Assembly: GCA_934636245.1 (NCBI GenBank)
Contig: CAKUAI010000017.1
Coordinates: forward strand, 7,492 to 71,491
DNA: 64,000 nt
Reading direction: 5' to 3'
From: an uncultured Coriobacteriales bacterium
GTDB taxonomy: Bacteria; Actinomycetota; Coriobacteriia; Coriobacteriales; UMGS124
Positions 34,371-42,978 of the stretch are shown here, one piece after another. Positions within the stretch are counted from its first letter, which is position 1, and every line of letters starts with the position of its first letter. Under the pieces are notes generated by a model that had not been told where the DNA came from, did not search any database, and saw only the letters and a list, made by a program, of their open reading frames with translations. Position numbers and translations under genes: made by a program.

Positions 34371-34422
34371 TTGTCAGACGGCATCTGACGAATTCCGATT
34401 GTGCCTACGCCGTCGGCACAAT
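34371..34422. promoter_or_regulatory. Two adjacent dyads between hsdM and the MocA-like gene
   Basis: Dyad 1 is GTCAGA-N5-TCTGAC at about 34373-34389. Dyad 2 is ATTGTGCC-N9-GGCACAAT at 34398-34422. They lie about 90-140 bp upstream of hsdM and 155-205 bp upstream of the MocA-like gene. They may bind a regulator of the R-M operon, but no C-protein gene is visible nearby. Confidence 0.45.
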
Positions 34423-34576
34423 TCATCCGCGGCAGCTGAATGCCGGAGCTACGCTGGCTTTGACATCTGAGCGCAAAAGGCGCATCCATGCAGCACAGGA
34501 TGGTCGACGATGTGATACCGTGGGCGCGAGCACAGGTCAATCCCGGCCGCATCCCCTATGAGAAGGAAGGTCAGAC

Positions 34577-35332
34577 ATGGGTTCCTCTATACCGGGCGGG
34601 CAGGAGGCGCGCGTTCTTGTCTGCGTGCTTGCCGCCGGGGCCTCGTCGCGCATGGGATTCCCCAAGCTGCTCGCGACCTTTCCAGGGCCCGACGGGGCCG
34701 ACACCTGCCTGCTTGCGCGGGCGTGTCGCGCCGCGCTGGACAGCCGGGCGACCCAAGTCGCCGTGGTGACCGGGGCGTATGCGGACGAGATGGAACCGGT
34801 GCTTGAGGGGCTGCGCGGTGGATTCAAGGAATCCCGCCGGTGCATTGCAGGAATCGAGCTGGCAGATTCTGCCACCGCGCCTGCACTTCGCCTCGTCGAG
34901 CTGCGCAACGACGCCTGGTCGCAGGGGCAGTCGACCTCCGTGCGCATTGCCGCGCAGTACGCTCTCGCATACGACTTCGATGCGATCATCTTCATGGCGG
35001 CTGACCAGCCGTTTGTGGAGGCAGAGCATCTCAACGCCCTTATTGCGGCGTTCGAGCGGATTCGGGGCACCGAGGCTCCCGACGCCGCACCCACGCCATT
35101 TGCCCTGCGCTCCCGCTGCGACACGCGCCAAGGCAACCCCTGCCTCTTCCCCCGCGAGACGCTCCCTTTGTTCGAGACGCTCACCGGTGACGAGGGAGCC
35201 CGCCAGCTTTTCCGCTCAGGCTCCCTTGCGGCCGTCCCCGCCGACATCCCCCCGGCCCCCGGGCACGACGTCTTCTGCGACCTCGACACCCCCGAGGAAT
35301 TCGAGCGATTCAAAGCCGCGCGAAACATGTAA
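34577..35332 (+). CDS. MocA/MobA-like molybdenum cofactor nucleotidyltransferase
   Basis: 251 aa. NTP_transf_3 fold with the nucleotide-binding signature LAAGASSRMGFPKLLATF near the N-terminus and the metal-binding AADQPFV in the middle. MocA adds CMP to molybdopterin to make the MCD cofactor used by xanthine-dehydrogenase-family enzymes; MobA makes the MGD cofactor of DMSO-reductase enzymes. RMGFPKLLA and the QGNPCLFPRETLP segment favour the MocA/YgfJ branch. This would supply the hydroxylase at 17-22 kb, although the gene is 10 kb away. Start at 34577 behind GAAGGAAGG-like sequence. A GlnD-like uridylyltransferase is very unlikely. Confidence 0.85.
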   Translation: MGSSIPGGQEARVLVCVLAAGASSRMGFPKLLATFPGPDGADTCLLARACRAALDSRATQVAVVTGAYADEMEPVLEGLRGGFKESRRCIAGIELADSATAPALRLVELRNDAWSQGQSTSVRIAAQYALAYDFDAIIFMAADQPFVEAEHLNALIAAFERIRGTEAPDAAPTPFALRSRCDTRQGNPCLFPRETLPLFETLTGDEGARQLFRSGSLAAVPADIPPAPGHDVFCDLDTPEEFERFKAARNM

Positions 35333-35409
35333 CGACGCAAATTGTCAAAGGGCCAGCAGCCAGCCTGGCGCGCGCCTTTTCAAGCGCTCTTTCAACGTTT
35401 CAAATGTTT

Positions 35410-35442
35410 TTGTATAATTCAACTGGCATTTGAACTATACAA
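35410..35442. promoter_or_regulatory. AT-rich 13-bp inverted repeat after the MocA-like gene
   Basis: TTGTATAATTCAA and TTGAACTATACAA form a dyad with one mismatch and a 7-bp spacer. It lies between the ends of two converging genes in otherwise GC-rich DNA. There is no G/C stem, so it is not a normal terminator; it looks like an orphan operator or promoter left by a rearrangement. Confidence 0.45.
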
Positions 35443-35494
35443 ATACCATGAACGACGTGTGTGGGATTCACCCACACGACGAAACACAGCACCG

Positions 35495-35752
35495 CTAGCC
35501 GTAGAACTCGTGAAAGTCTCCCTGGTAGGTACCCCTGTGTGGGAAGCCTTCGCGCACGAGGCGCACGAGCTTGTCGGAGAAGCCGTAACGCGGCAGATCG
35601 CCGACGGGCACCATACGGGCGGCCGCGAAGTACTCGCCCTGGCCGTCCACATGCGGGCCCTCCAAAAGACCGCCACCAACCCGGCGCACCAAGAAGCTCA
35701 TGTCCACCGTCCGTTTTGTCAGGTCGATTTGAGTCACCTCTACTGCCTTCAT
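35495..35752 (-). CDS. Small unknown protein or C-terminal gene fragment
   Basis: 85 aa if read from the ATG at 35752. Codon choice is strongly gene-like for this genome (G or C in nearly every third position), whereas the same frame further upstream is not. No family recognised; the end reads REGFPHRGTYQGDFHEFYG. There is no clear Shine-Dalgarno. Its start touches the ATG of the Crp-like fragment on the other strand. I think it is the remaining 3' part of a larger gene, but an intact small gene is possible. Confidence 0.45.
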   Translation of the reverse strand: MKAVEVTQIDLTKRTVDMSFLVRRVGGGLLEGPHVDGQGEYFAAARMVPVGDLPRYGFSDKLVRLVREGFPHRGTYQGDFHEFYG

Positions 35753-36119
35753 GAACGTATCATGCGCCATGTTCTTCCAAGCGCGCGTCGTAGCACAAAT
35801 GAAGGCGGCCGACAGGATTCGCGTGCTCCTAGGCCGCATCGCCCAGCTCGCCAAACGCAGCGATGAGAGGTTCTGCAAAATCGCCCTGAGCCAAGCCAAT
35901 CTAACGTTTTTGGCCGACTCCGTCCACATGAGCGCCAGGCGCGCGCTGCACAAGATGGAACCAGAAGGGCTCATCGAGCCGGGATATCTCTGCATCAAGC
36001 TTTTGCCGACACTCGACAACCCTGAAAACCCTCAGGCCAACACTCCTTGGGACCCCGGATGCTGCATCAAAACCCATGCATCCCAGCGCGGAATCTCAGC
36101 CTTTGTCTGGCAGGGCTAA
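35751..36119 (+). pseudogene. Crp/Fnr-family regulator remnant (C-terminal HTH part)
   Basis: The frame gives RIRVLLGRIAQLAKRSDERF, then LTFLADSVHMSARRALHKME, PEGLIEPGYLCIKLL. This matches the helix C to wing part of Crp/Fnr proteins (RxRxLLxxLA...LAxxxxxSxxxxxRxLxxLExxGLI). The cyclic-nucleotide-like N-terminal domain is missing: the frame meets a stop (TGA) at 35730 and no convincing N-terminal part lies upstream. Residues after CIKLL look like read-through of noncoding sequence. It is probably a truncated pseudogene. Confidence 0.45.
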
Positions 36120-36613
36120 TCCCGGGGGCCTTCGGAATCCTCGAGGCTCTGGCAAAGAACGTATGTCCGCTGGTAGTCGTCCTGATAGGCGGCGATGCGG
36201 GAGTCGAGGTCGGCAAGGGCGGCAGCCTCGAGCGCGTGGCCCTGCAGCGCCTGGAGGCTCTCGGCACCCTCGCGCTTGAGCAGGTTGCCGATCCTGTACT
36301 CAGCCTCGTTGACCGGACCCTTGGCAAGAGCCACCTGGTCGGCATAGAAAAGGACCTCTCGACGGAAATGGTCGGCGCGGGCGGCGTCCTGCGCCGTCTC
36401 AGCTGCCTCCAGCTGCGTACGTGCCTCGGCAAGGTCAGACTCGCGAAGGGCAAGCGCGGCGTGCGCGACCGTCAGCTCGTGGTCGAGCGCTGCGGCCTCA
36501 TCGGCGACATGCGCCAAGCGCGCCTTCTCGCCAAGCTCCTGCATGCCAGGCAGCCCATCGAGCAGCTCCTGAAGATGGGCGAATGCAGCGTCTGTGCTTT
36601 CAAGCCGTGTCAT
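36116..36613 (-). CDS. Coiled-coil hypothetical protein
   Basis: 165 aa from the Met at 36613 behind GGTGGAGGGA. Almost wholly alpha-helical and acidic, with long heptads (LDHELTVAHAALALRESDLA and following) and no signal, membrane helix or cysteine. No family recognised. It has its own ribosome site and is followed closely by the converging Crp-like remnant. It may be monocistronic, since the next upstream gene on its strand ends at 36731 before a hairpin. Confidence 0.68.
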   Translation of the reverse strand: MTRLESTDAAFAHLQELLDGLPGMQELGEKARLAHVADEAAALDHELTVAHAALALRESDLAEARTQLEAAETAQDAARADHFRREVLFYADQVALAKGPVNEAEYRIGNLLKREGAESLQALQGHALEAAALADLDSRIAAYQDDYQRTYVLCQSLEDSEGPRD

Positions 36614-36663
36614 GGGTCGTCCCTCCACCAAGTAAAACCGTCAGCATCCTACCCTACAGGAAT

Positions 36664-36698
36664 GGCCCCGCGCCCAGGCATTTCCCAGGCGCGGGGCC
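36664..36698 (-). terminator. GC-rich hairpin after the flavoprotein gene
   Basis: A perfect 11-bp stem, GGCCCCGCGCC / GGCGCGGGGCC, lies 33 bp past the stop of the flavoprotein gene. There is no real T-run on either strand, so it may slow or protect mRNA ends more than terminate by itself. Confidence 0.6.
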
Positions 36699-36730
36699 AT
36701 CATCAATCCAAACCGCTAAGCCGGGCTACG

Positions 36731-38359
36731 CTACTCGCTCACGCCGGCGAGCTGCTCGGCGAGGCACTTGCCCTCCATGAGGCAGCGGCCGTGGCTGTTG
36801 CCCTGGATGTTGATGGGGTAGTCGTAGGCATACATGCCGCCGGCGCAGTTGCCGATGGCGTAGAGGCCCTCGATGGGCTGGTTGTTGGCGTCGACGGCCT
36901 GGAAGTCGTCGTTGATCTGGATGCCGCCACACACGCCCAGCAGGCCGGGGCCGACCTCAACGGCATAGAAGGGGCCCTGCTTGATAGGGAAGAGGAAGTG
37001 GCTCTCCTTGTAGAAGTCGGTGTCCTCGCCGGCCTCGCACAGCTCGTTGTAGTGGGCGATGGTCTCAAGGGCGACGTCAGCGGGCACGTCGAGCTGCTCG
37101 ACGAGCTCCTCGATGGTGTCGGCGCACTTGTAGTAGTCGGGCGTGTTCTCCACGCCTTCCTTCACAGTCTTGGCGTGGGAGGCCGAAGCGTCGGCGGGCG
37201 TGGTGCCCACGGCGCGGAAGCTGTCCCAGAACATGCCGCCGCCGAACTCGAGCGAAGCGGTGTTGTCAGCCTCGAAGTTGGAGTCGAAGATCGACCAGGC
37301 ATGGTTGGAGCCGCCGTTGACCATGATGCCGACGCACTTGCCCTGCACCCAGGTGGCCTCGTTCATGAAGCGCTTGCCCTCGGGGTTGATGAAGAGGAAG
37401 GGGCCGTGGAACATGCCGGCGGCCTGGGGGTGCATCATCGTGGGCCAGGGAGCGGGCTGGAAAGCGGCACCGGCCCAAGCGGCCATGTTGTGGCCGTCGC
37501 CGACGTTGCCCAAGTCACCGCAAAGGCGCGACTTCACCTGAAGGGCGATGGGGGCGAACTCCTCGAGGTACTCGTCGTTCCAAGAAACGTCGCCCGTAGC
37601 CAGGACAACGCCCTTGGCAGCGTTGTACTGCACGTAGTCGCCATCGGCATTCTGGCAGATGGCACCCGTCACGGCGCCGGACTCGTCCTGCACGAGCTGA
37701 ACGGCAGGCATGTTGAACACAATCTGGGCGCCAGCCTTCTCAGCTGCGTCGGCCAGCATGTACTCAACGGCCTTGGCAAAGCCGTACTGATCGTAGAAGT
37801 CGCCACCGAAAAGCATATGGTAGCAGGAGGCCTCGGGATGCACAGTGGAGTTGGAGCCAACGGTGAGCATGCAGCTCATGCCGTACTCCTCGCCCAGGTC
37901 GAGCAGCCAGTTCATGCAGCGCTCGGACTCGCGGAAGAACTTGCCGACGATCTTCTCGTTGCAGCGGTTGCCGCAAGTGGCGACCCAGCGCTCCATCTCG
38001 ATCGGCTTGTCGAGCACAACGCCGTTCTCGTCCATCACGCGGCTCTTGATGGCGCCGGTGCCGCCCACGCCATGGCCGTTGAGGACGTCGTCCTTCTCGA
38101 CCAGGACCGTGTTGAGGCCGTTCTGGGCAGCGTTGCAGGCGCAAGAGCAGCCAGAATAGCCGCCGCCGATGATGAGCACGTCGCAGTCGACAGTCTCGGA
38201 AACCTCAGTGATGGGCTCAGGCTTGACCTCCCAGCTGTGCTGGCCAGCGGCAGGCGCGGCCTCGTCGGCCGAGGCAACCCCAGCCATGCCCAGTGCGGCG
38301 ACAGCAGCGCTACCAGCGGCAGCGTTCTTGAGAAGGTCGCGACGAGAGATAGAGCTCAT
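36731..38359 (-). CDS. Tat-exported FAD-dependent reductase (fumarate/urocanate reductase flavoprotein family)
   Basis: 542 aa. Twin-arginine signal SISRRDLLKNAAAGSAAV with cleavage near ASA. FAD_binding_2 domain: dinucleotide-binding DVLIIGGGYSGCSCACNAA with VLVEKDD, a capping domain in the middle, and the C-terminal GVCGGIQINDDFQAVDANNQ / GLYAIGNCAGGMYA. This is the layout of soluble fumarate-reductase-like flavoproteins, which reduce an activated double bond outside the membrane. No heme or FMN domain is present, so electrons must come from a separate partner. The Shine-Dalgarno AAGGAGGACTGCAC is strong. Eggerthellaceae have many such paralogues with diverse substrates; the substrate here cannot be told. 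Confidence 0.88.
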   Translation of the reverse strand: MSSISRRDLLKNAAAGSAAVAALGMAGVASADEAAPAAGQHSWEVKPEPITEVSETVDCDVLIIGGGYSGCSCACNAAQNGLNTVLVEKDDVLNGHGVGGTGAIKSRVMDENGVVLDKPIEMERWVATCGNRCNEKIVGKFFRESERCMNWLLDLGEEYGMSCMLTVGSNSTVHPEASCYHMLFGGDFYDQYGFAKAVEYMLADAAEKAGAQIVFNMPAVQLVQDESGAVTGAICQNADGDYVQYNAAKGVVLATGDVSWNDEYLEEFAPIALQVKSRLCGDLGNVGDGHNMAAWAGAAFQPAPWPTMMHPQAAGMFHGPFLFINPEGKRFMNEATWVQGKCVGIMVNGGSNHAWSIFDSNFEADNTASLEFGGGMFWDSFRAVGTTPADASASHAKTVKEGVENTPDYYKCADTIEELVEQLDVPADVALETIAHYNELCEAGEDTDFYKESHFLFPIKQGPFYAVEVGPGLLGVCGGIQINDDFQAVDANNQPIEGLYAIGNCAGGMYAYDYPINIQGNSHGRCLMEGKCLAEQLAGVSE

Positions 38360-39086
38360 GTGCAGTCCTCCTTACATGACGTGCGGCGCCCCTTGCGCCG
38401 CGCAAAAGACCCCGGGGGCGAAGCGATGCTCAGCTGATTGAGCATTGGTGGTAAAACGCCTGGTAACAATAGCTGTAACCTGCAGTAAACCCCCGTAATT
38501 GCCCTGCATTGTACGCCCGCAAACCCCTTGAGCGCGAGCAAGCAAATCCGTCGCAGGCGCAAGCTGGGATTGCGCTTATACACACTTCGCGAAGGACCAG
38601 GGACATGTCCGACTTCTGCATGGGCAACATCGTCTCACGCCCGTGCGCGCGTCGCGAAGGGCCGCCATCGACCCAACGCTTGTACCAATGCCCTTTCGGG
38701 GCGCGCTCAAATACCAAACTCTCCGCTAGACCACCGTTGACATAAGTTTTCCGCCCACGCCAGTAAAGACGTCCCCGCCAGGCCGCAAGCGAGAGGGGAC
38801 TCGGGTGTCGAAGGACACGCTCGCCGAGAAGATGGCGCCGGCGACGGCCGTACCAGGGATCCGGGGCACATGGCGCCCCGGATCCGGAGTCCCGTACGCG
38901 CCGCGGGCGCTCCGTCGGCGTCTACAACAACACGCGGAGCCATGCCTGTCGAAGCCCTGCGGCCCTTATTGGGAAAAGCAGGCATCCATGTCAACGGTGA
39001 CCACACAGAGAAACGCCAAAAGAGACGCAGGCTCACAAGGCCTGGCTTGTTTCAACACCCCTCTCAGCGCCCCTGGGTATCAAAAA
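38360..39086. other. Intergenic region without a supportable gene
   Basis: About 730 bp. Short frames on both strands have unnatural composition. The first part must contain the promoter of the leftward flavoprotein gene. A GC-rich block at about 38756-39000 might be gene debris, but I could not tie it to a family. Confidence 0.5.
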
Positions 39087-39224
39087 GCCCAAAAGTCTGC
39101 GTTATAATTCCGACGCTCCCGTAGCCCCAAAACCTGCACGCCATCTACCTGGGATGATATGAGCGTCCAACATGAAAAATACAAGCTCGCAGCCCTGAGT
39201 CAAATCATTACGCAGACTTTTGGC
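39087..39224. repeat. 138-bp element with terminal inverted repeats, copy 1
   Basis: Left end GCCC-AAAAGTCTGCG and right end CGCAGACTTTTGGC are complementary. The interior contains TTATAAT near the left end and CCATCTACCTGGGATGAT in the middle. Two more copies of the same length lie at 42979 and 57283. A protein-free, short, terminally repeated element fits a MITE or a structured RNA element. Confidence 0.75.
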
Positions 39225-39510
39225 GATTTTCATCCCTGCAGTCGCGCCGGTGGCAGCTCTCTGGCGGCTTTCGCAACCATCGACCCTCGCAAGCATCAAC
39301 CCTTTTGGCGATTTTCGGCCTTGCAGCCGCCTCGGCGACAATTTTTCAGCGATTTCCACCCTCTCGGCCGCCTCAAACGGCAGCTCTGTGACGTTTTTCG
39401 TCCCCAGCTCCACCCTAGCAGCAACCTTTTGGCGGTTTTCACCTATTGCCGCCCTCACAGCAGACGTTTGGCGATTTCCGCCCTCCCGCAGCCGCCTCGA
39501 TAACAAACGC
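39225..39510. repeat. Degenerate tandem repeats right of 138-bp copy 1
   Basis: Units of roughly 55-65 bp, each with a TTTTGGCGATTTTC-like block followed by a C-rich segment with GCAGCCGCCTC. The block resembles the right end of the 138-bp element and its flank. No coding frame is maintained. Confidence 0.6.
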
Positions 39511-39591
39511 TCGCGCCTCGGGCCGTGCCCACTACGGTTCAGGGCAGGCTCTAAGGGATCTGCCCGTATTCATTTCTTGACGAAGAGGTGA

Positions 39592-39813
39592 AGTGTGTCA
39601 AGTTTTCGGACACTATGCCGCCAGGTAATCCTCTTTCTCGAACATCGCCTCCATCCTTCCCCGGAACTCGGCCGTCAGGTCGGCAGGGTGTCTGTAACCG
39701 ATCGCGGAGTGGGGTCTCGAGCGGCTGTAGTACCGCTCGATGCAGGCCATCTTGGCCTCCTTGAAATGTGTCAGGATTTCGGACACTTCGCTATAGGACG
39801 CCCCCGCACACAA
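39592..39813 (-). mobile_element. IS3-family insertion sequence remnant
   Basis: The - strand encodes EILTHFKEAKMACIERYYSR and SRPHSAIGYRHPADLTAEFR up to a stop at 39613. This is the C-terminal end of an IS3-type integrase core (IxxYYxxxRxHSALGYxxP). The sequence GTGTCAAGTTTTCGGACAC just after the stop, and a near copy GTGTCAGGATTTCGGACAC about 180 bp away, look like IS end sequences in direct orientation. The rest of the transposase is absent, so it is a dead fragment. Confidence 0.7.
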
Positions 39814-39846
39814 AAAGAGGCCGCCTGGGGAAGAAGGCGGCCTCTT
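39814..39846 (-). terminator. Rho-independent terminator of the FAD/FMN reductase gene
   Basis: The 11-bp stem AAGAGGCCGCC / GGCGGCCTCTT is followed on the - strand by TTTTT. It begins about 55 bp past the stop of the reductase gene. Confidence 0.9.
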
Positions 39847-39901
39847 GGAAGGGGGACGTGCGCTAGGGGAAGCGCTCGGGGAGCGCTCGGTGAATCGCTT
39901 G

Positions 39902-41596
39902 TTACTCGGCGGCCTGGGTCAGGGCGTCGGTGAGAGCCTCGGCGGCACCGTTGCAGGTGAGGGTGGCACCGGCGATGACGTCGAACTCGGGGCTCTGGGC
40001 GTCCTCCATGAGGCCGACGATGGTGCCGTCCTCGATAGGCTCGGCGCCGATACCGCGAGTCTCGGCCTCATGGGTGAGCGAGGTCACCGTGAACTTACCG
40101 TCCTTGACCTCAATCTCGATGTTGATCTTGCCGCCGCGGCCCTGGCCCTCGCCCGTGTAGGTACCGTCCTTGAACGTGGCCGTGGAGAGGTCGACGGTCT
40201 CGGTGGGCTCTTCCTCAACCTCGGCGACCTTGACCACGACGTCCTCGGCGGTGAAGGGATCGGCAGGAACCTCGACGTTCACACCCTCCTGCTCGGCGGC
40301 CAGCTTGCGGCCGGCGATGCGGCCGAAGGCAAGCGCGAAGGAAACGTAGCAGCCACAGCCAGGATAGTTGCCGGGGATGCCGAAGATGTTGGTGCCCGTA
40401 TCGTTGCCGGAGCAGTACAGGTGGGGCACGACGTTGCCGTCGATGTCGAGCACCTGGGCGTCAGCGTTGATGCGCACGCCACCGTGGCACTCGGCCATGT
40501 TGTGGGCAGGCACGTTCATGGTGCCGGTCTCGTCCATGTCGAGCCAGGAGTTGTAGACGTCGTTGTACTTGGGAGCGAACTGATAGACCTGGGCAACCTC
40601 GATGGGATAGAAGTTGGGCATGTTGTACAGGTCGGCGCCGATGCGCATGGCGGCCTTGATGCCGTCGCCCGTGCAGTCGTGGCACATGTAGGTGGTGTAG
40701 CCCAGGGAGTCCTGGCAGAAGCGCATCTTCATGTCGTCGGAAGCGCAGAAGCCACCGGTGGCGAGCATGACGCCCTTGCTGGCCTTGATGCGAATCTCGC
40801 CGTCGGCGGTGGTGGCCACGACACCGATCACAGCGCCGTCCTCGCCCAGGACGAAATCCTTGAGGGCGCAGTTGAACTGCGTGGTGATGGTGCCCTCCTC
40901 AACCTTGGCGTTGATGCACTCATGCAGCGGGTCGAAAAGCTCGGGGCCGGAGTTGGGAGCACCGTCGTAGGAGTGAGCCCAGTGCGAACGGGGCACCGCC
41001 TCTTCCTTTGCAATGCCGAACTTCTCGTACTCGCAGCCCACGGCGTTGAGGCAGCCAGAGGTCACGCCGTTGCCGTTGTCGCCCGTCGCCTCGTTGTCCT
41101 GGGCGCCCTCGTTCTCGGTGGCCCACTCAACCTCGAAGAGCTCGTGGCCGCAGTAGGTCTCGCACAGATTGCAAATCCAGTCGACGTCCTCGCCGGACAT
41201 GTCGGCGTAGGCACGGATGATCTCCTCGGGGCAGAGGTTGTAGTTCTGGTTGACGCAGGTGTTGACCCAGTCAAAGAGGGCGTCGGCGCTGTCGGTCACG
41301 CCGAGGGCCTCCTGCACCTTGGTGCCAGCGCCCATGATGGCGCCGCCGCAGCGAGCCATGGAACCGCCGGGAAGGGCGGCCTTCTCGATGATGAGGACCT
41401 GCGCGCCGTTGTCGGCAGCCTCGATGGCGCACGCCGCGCCGGCCGCGCCGTAGCCGCAGACGAGAACCTCGCACTCCTGGTCCCAAACCTGCTCGGGAGC
41501 CTCGTCGGCGAAAGCCACGCCGGCAAGACCGGCGCTTGCCAGGGCCGCACCGGCGCCTGCGACGAAACCACGACGAGACATCTTGGCGTTGCTCAT
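39902..41596 (-). CDS. Tat-exported FAD- and FMN-binding reductase (urocanate/fumarate reductase type)
   Basis: 564 aa. Signal MSRRGFVAGAGAALASAG (Tat) cleaved near AFA. FAD_binding_2 domain with EVLVCGYGAAGAACAIEAAD and VLIIEKAALPGGS, and GCYVSFALAFGRIAGRKLA at its end. The last 90 residues are an FMN_bind domain whose DVIAGATLT matches the ApbE flavinylation motif (DxxSGATxT type), so an FMN is probably attached covalently to the second Thr. Covalent FMN would feed electrons to FAD for reduction of an enoate-like substrate. The start at 41596 follows AAGGACC. A LysR-type gene is divergent 235 bp away and is the likely regulator. Confidence 0.88.
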   Translation of the reverse strand: MSNAKMSRRGFVAGAGAALASAGLAGVAFADEAPEQVWDQECEVLVCGYGAAGAACAIEAADNGAQVLIIEKAALPGGSMARCGGAIMGAGTKVQEALGVTDSADALFDWVNTCVNQNYNLCPEEIIRAYADMSGEDVDWICNLCETYCGHELFEVEWATENEGAQDNEATGDNGNGVTSGCLNAVGCEYEKFGIAKEEAVPRSHWAHSYDGAPNSGPELFDPLHECINAKVEEGTITTQFNCALKDFVLGEDGAVIGVVATTADGEIRIKASKGVMLATGGFCASDDMKMRFCQDSLGYTTYMCHDCTGDGIKAAMRIGADLYNMPNFYPIEVAQVYQFAPKYNDVYNSWLDMDETGTMNVPAHNMAECHGGVRINADAQVLDIDGNVVPHLYCSGNDTGTNIFGIPGNYPGCGCYVSFALAFGRIAGRKLAAEQEGVNVEVPADPFTAEDVVVKVAEVEEEPTETVDLSTATFKDGTYTGEGQGRGGKINIEIEVKDGKFTVTSLTHEAETRGIGAEPIEDGTIVGLMEDAQSPEFDVIAGATLTCNGAAEALTDALTQAAE

Positions 41597-41830
41597 GTTG
41601 AATGGTCCTTCCCTTGTGTAGGTTGGCGGGGGCGCTTATTGGCCCGCCGTCCGCGGCGCCTCCCCAGGCGCTGCACAACGTGCATTCTAGAGCGCCCAAA
41701 TCCTGCAAAACCCGACATGTTCGGCACCGCGCCGTGCAAAGATTCCACCCTCGCGTTGCGCGTGGTACCATGCGCTTTGCAGAATCTGCAACGGGGGCAG
41801 GCGTCCTGCGCAAGGGGAAAGGGAACACGC

Positions 41831-42769
41831 ATGGCACTTGAGGGCATGAGTGGGTTCAGGGAGTTCATCGTCTTCGCGAAGTACCTCAACATCACGCGTG
41901 CCGCCGAGGAGCTGCATGTGTCCACCTCGACGCTCAGCCGCCACATCGCCGCGCTCGAGCACGAGATCGGCATGCCGCTCGTGCAGCGAGAGGGGTCGGC
42001 TTCAAGCCTCACGCCTGTGGGCTCGCTTGTCTTAAAGAAGGCATCTACGCTGGTAGGAGAGTACGATTCTCTGCTTGAACAGGTAGCACGCTATCGAGCG
42101 GACGCGAGCTACTCCCTGCGCGTTGCCTATGCGCTCGACGACCGCACCATCATCGACGCCATCTCCCTGGCAAAGCTGCGCATGAAGCAGACCTACACCG
42201 GCCTCAACGTCCAGCCCTTCCACGGGCGCGGGCAGAGCGGCTGGGACGCGCTGCGCGCAGGAGAGGTTGACGTGTGCATCGACTACAGCCTCGCGCCGGA
42301 AACCCTCGCCGACGACAAGTATGTCGCCGTGCCCCTCATGGACGACTCCATCGTGCTCGCGCTGCCCAAGGGCACCTTCCCCGACCAACCCCGCGTGCAT
42401 GTGAACCAGGTGTGCAAGCGCTACATCCCGCGGCCCAGCGCGTCGTTTGACAACTACTTCGACCGCGTGCTCGGGCTTTTCTCCGGCTGCAGCCAGCGTC
42501 CGCCCACGCGATTCATCGACGCCGCGACCATGGACGAGTTCTTCATGCATGCCCTCGACGCCGACGAGATGTGGCTTTTCTCGCGCAGGCAGTTCTTTGA
42601 CTATGCAAGCAGCATCCCGCTCAGCTACCGGGCAAGCTGCGAGATTCACGAGCTCGACGGCTGCGACCCCTCGTATTGCCGCTACGCCATCTACGCCGCC
42701 GACAACCCCAACCGCCTCGTGGCGCAGTTCGTGGAGGAGCTCGCGCAGGCAGACCCCGCGAGGGGGTAG
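41831..42769 (+). CDS. LysR-family transcriptional regulator
   Basis: 312 aa from 41831 behind AAAGGGAACACGC; the Met at 41846 is an alternative. N-terminal winged helix: FREFIVFAKYLNITRAAEEL, HVSTSTLSRHIAALEHEIGM, PLVQREGSASSLTPVG, the standard LysR pattern. The C-terminal effector domain is present (SLRVAYALDDRTIIDAISLA, VDVCIDYSL). Divergent to the FAD/FMN reductase, which it most likely controls in response to the substrate. The frame is open far upstream, but the extension reads antisense to the reductase gene. Confidence 0.9.
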   Translation: MALEGMSGFREFIVFAKYLNITRAAEELHVSTSTLSRHIAALEHEIGMPLVQREGSASSLTPVGSLVLKKASTLVGEYDSLLEQVARYRADASYSLRVAYALDDRTIIDAISLAKLRMKQTYTGLNVQPFHGRGQSGWDALRAGEVDVCIDYSLAPETLADDKYVAVPLMDDSIVLALPKGTFPDQPRVHVNQVCKRYIPRPSASFDNYFDRVLGLFSGCSQRPPTRFIDAATMDEFFMHALDADEMWLFSRRQFFDYASSIPLSYRASCEIHELDGCDPSYCRYAIYAADNPNRLVAQFVEELAQADPARG

Positions 42770-42905
42770 GCCGAGACCCGCGAGGGCAAAGGGGCTCGCC
42801 GGTATGTGAGCAACGTCAGTAGCTGCGGCCCATCCTGGCTGCAGGGCAGGACCCGCGAGGACAAGGAAGCTCGCCGAAAACAGAGGGCGGCGTGACTACC
42901 GTGAA

Positions 42906-42947
42906 CCGCAAAGTTTTGCGCTTGTTGCGAACCGCAAAACTTTGCGG
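42906..42947. repeat. Perfect 15-bp inverted repeat CCGCAAAGTTTTGCG
   Basis: The two arms at 42906-42920 and 42933-42947 are exact complements with a 12-bp spacer. Each arm is itself partly palindromic (CGCAAA/TTTGCG), so several folded forms are possible. It lies after the LysR gene and just left of 138-bp copy 2. Confidence 0.7.
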
Positions 42948-42978
42948 CCGAACGCTGAGGCCCTCGGCGTCCGAAAAC

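Noticed and set aside
38430..38717. 95-codon frame on the - strand upstream of the flavoprotein gene
   Set aside because: Poor codon usage, no ribosome site, no recognisable family.
38707..39036. 109-codon frame on the - strand in the GC-rich intergenic block
   Set aside because: Composition unlike a protein; no frame gives a consistent family match. At most debris of a lost gene.
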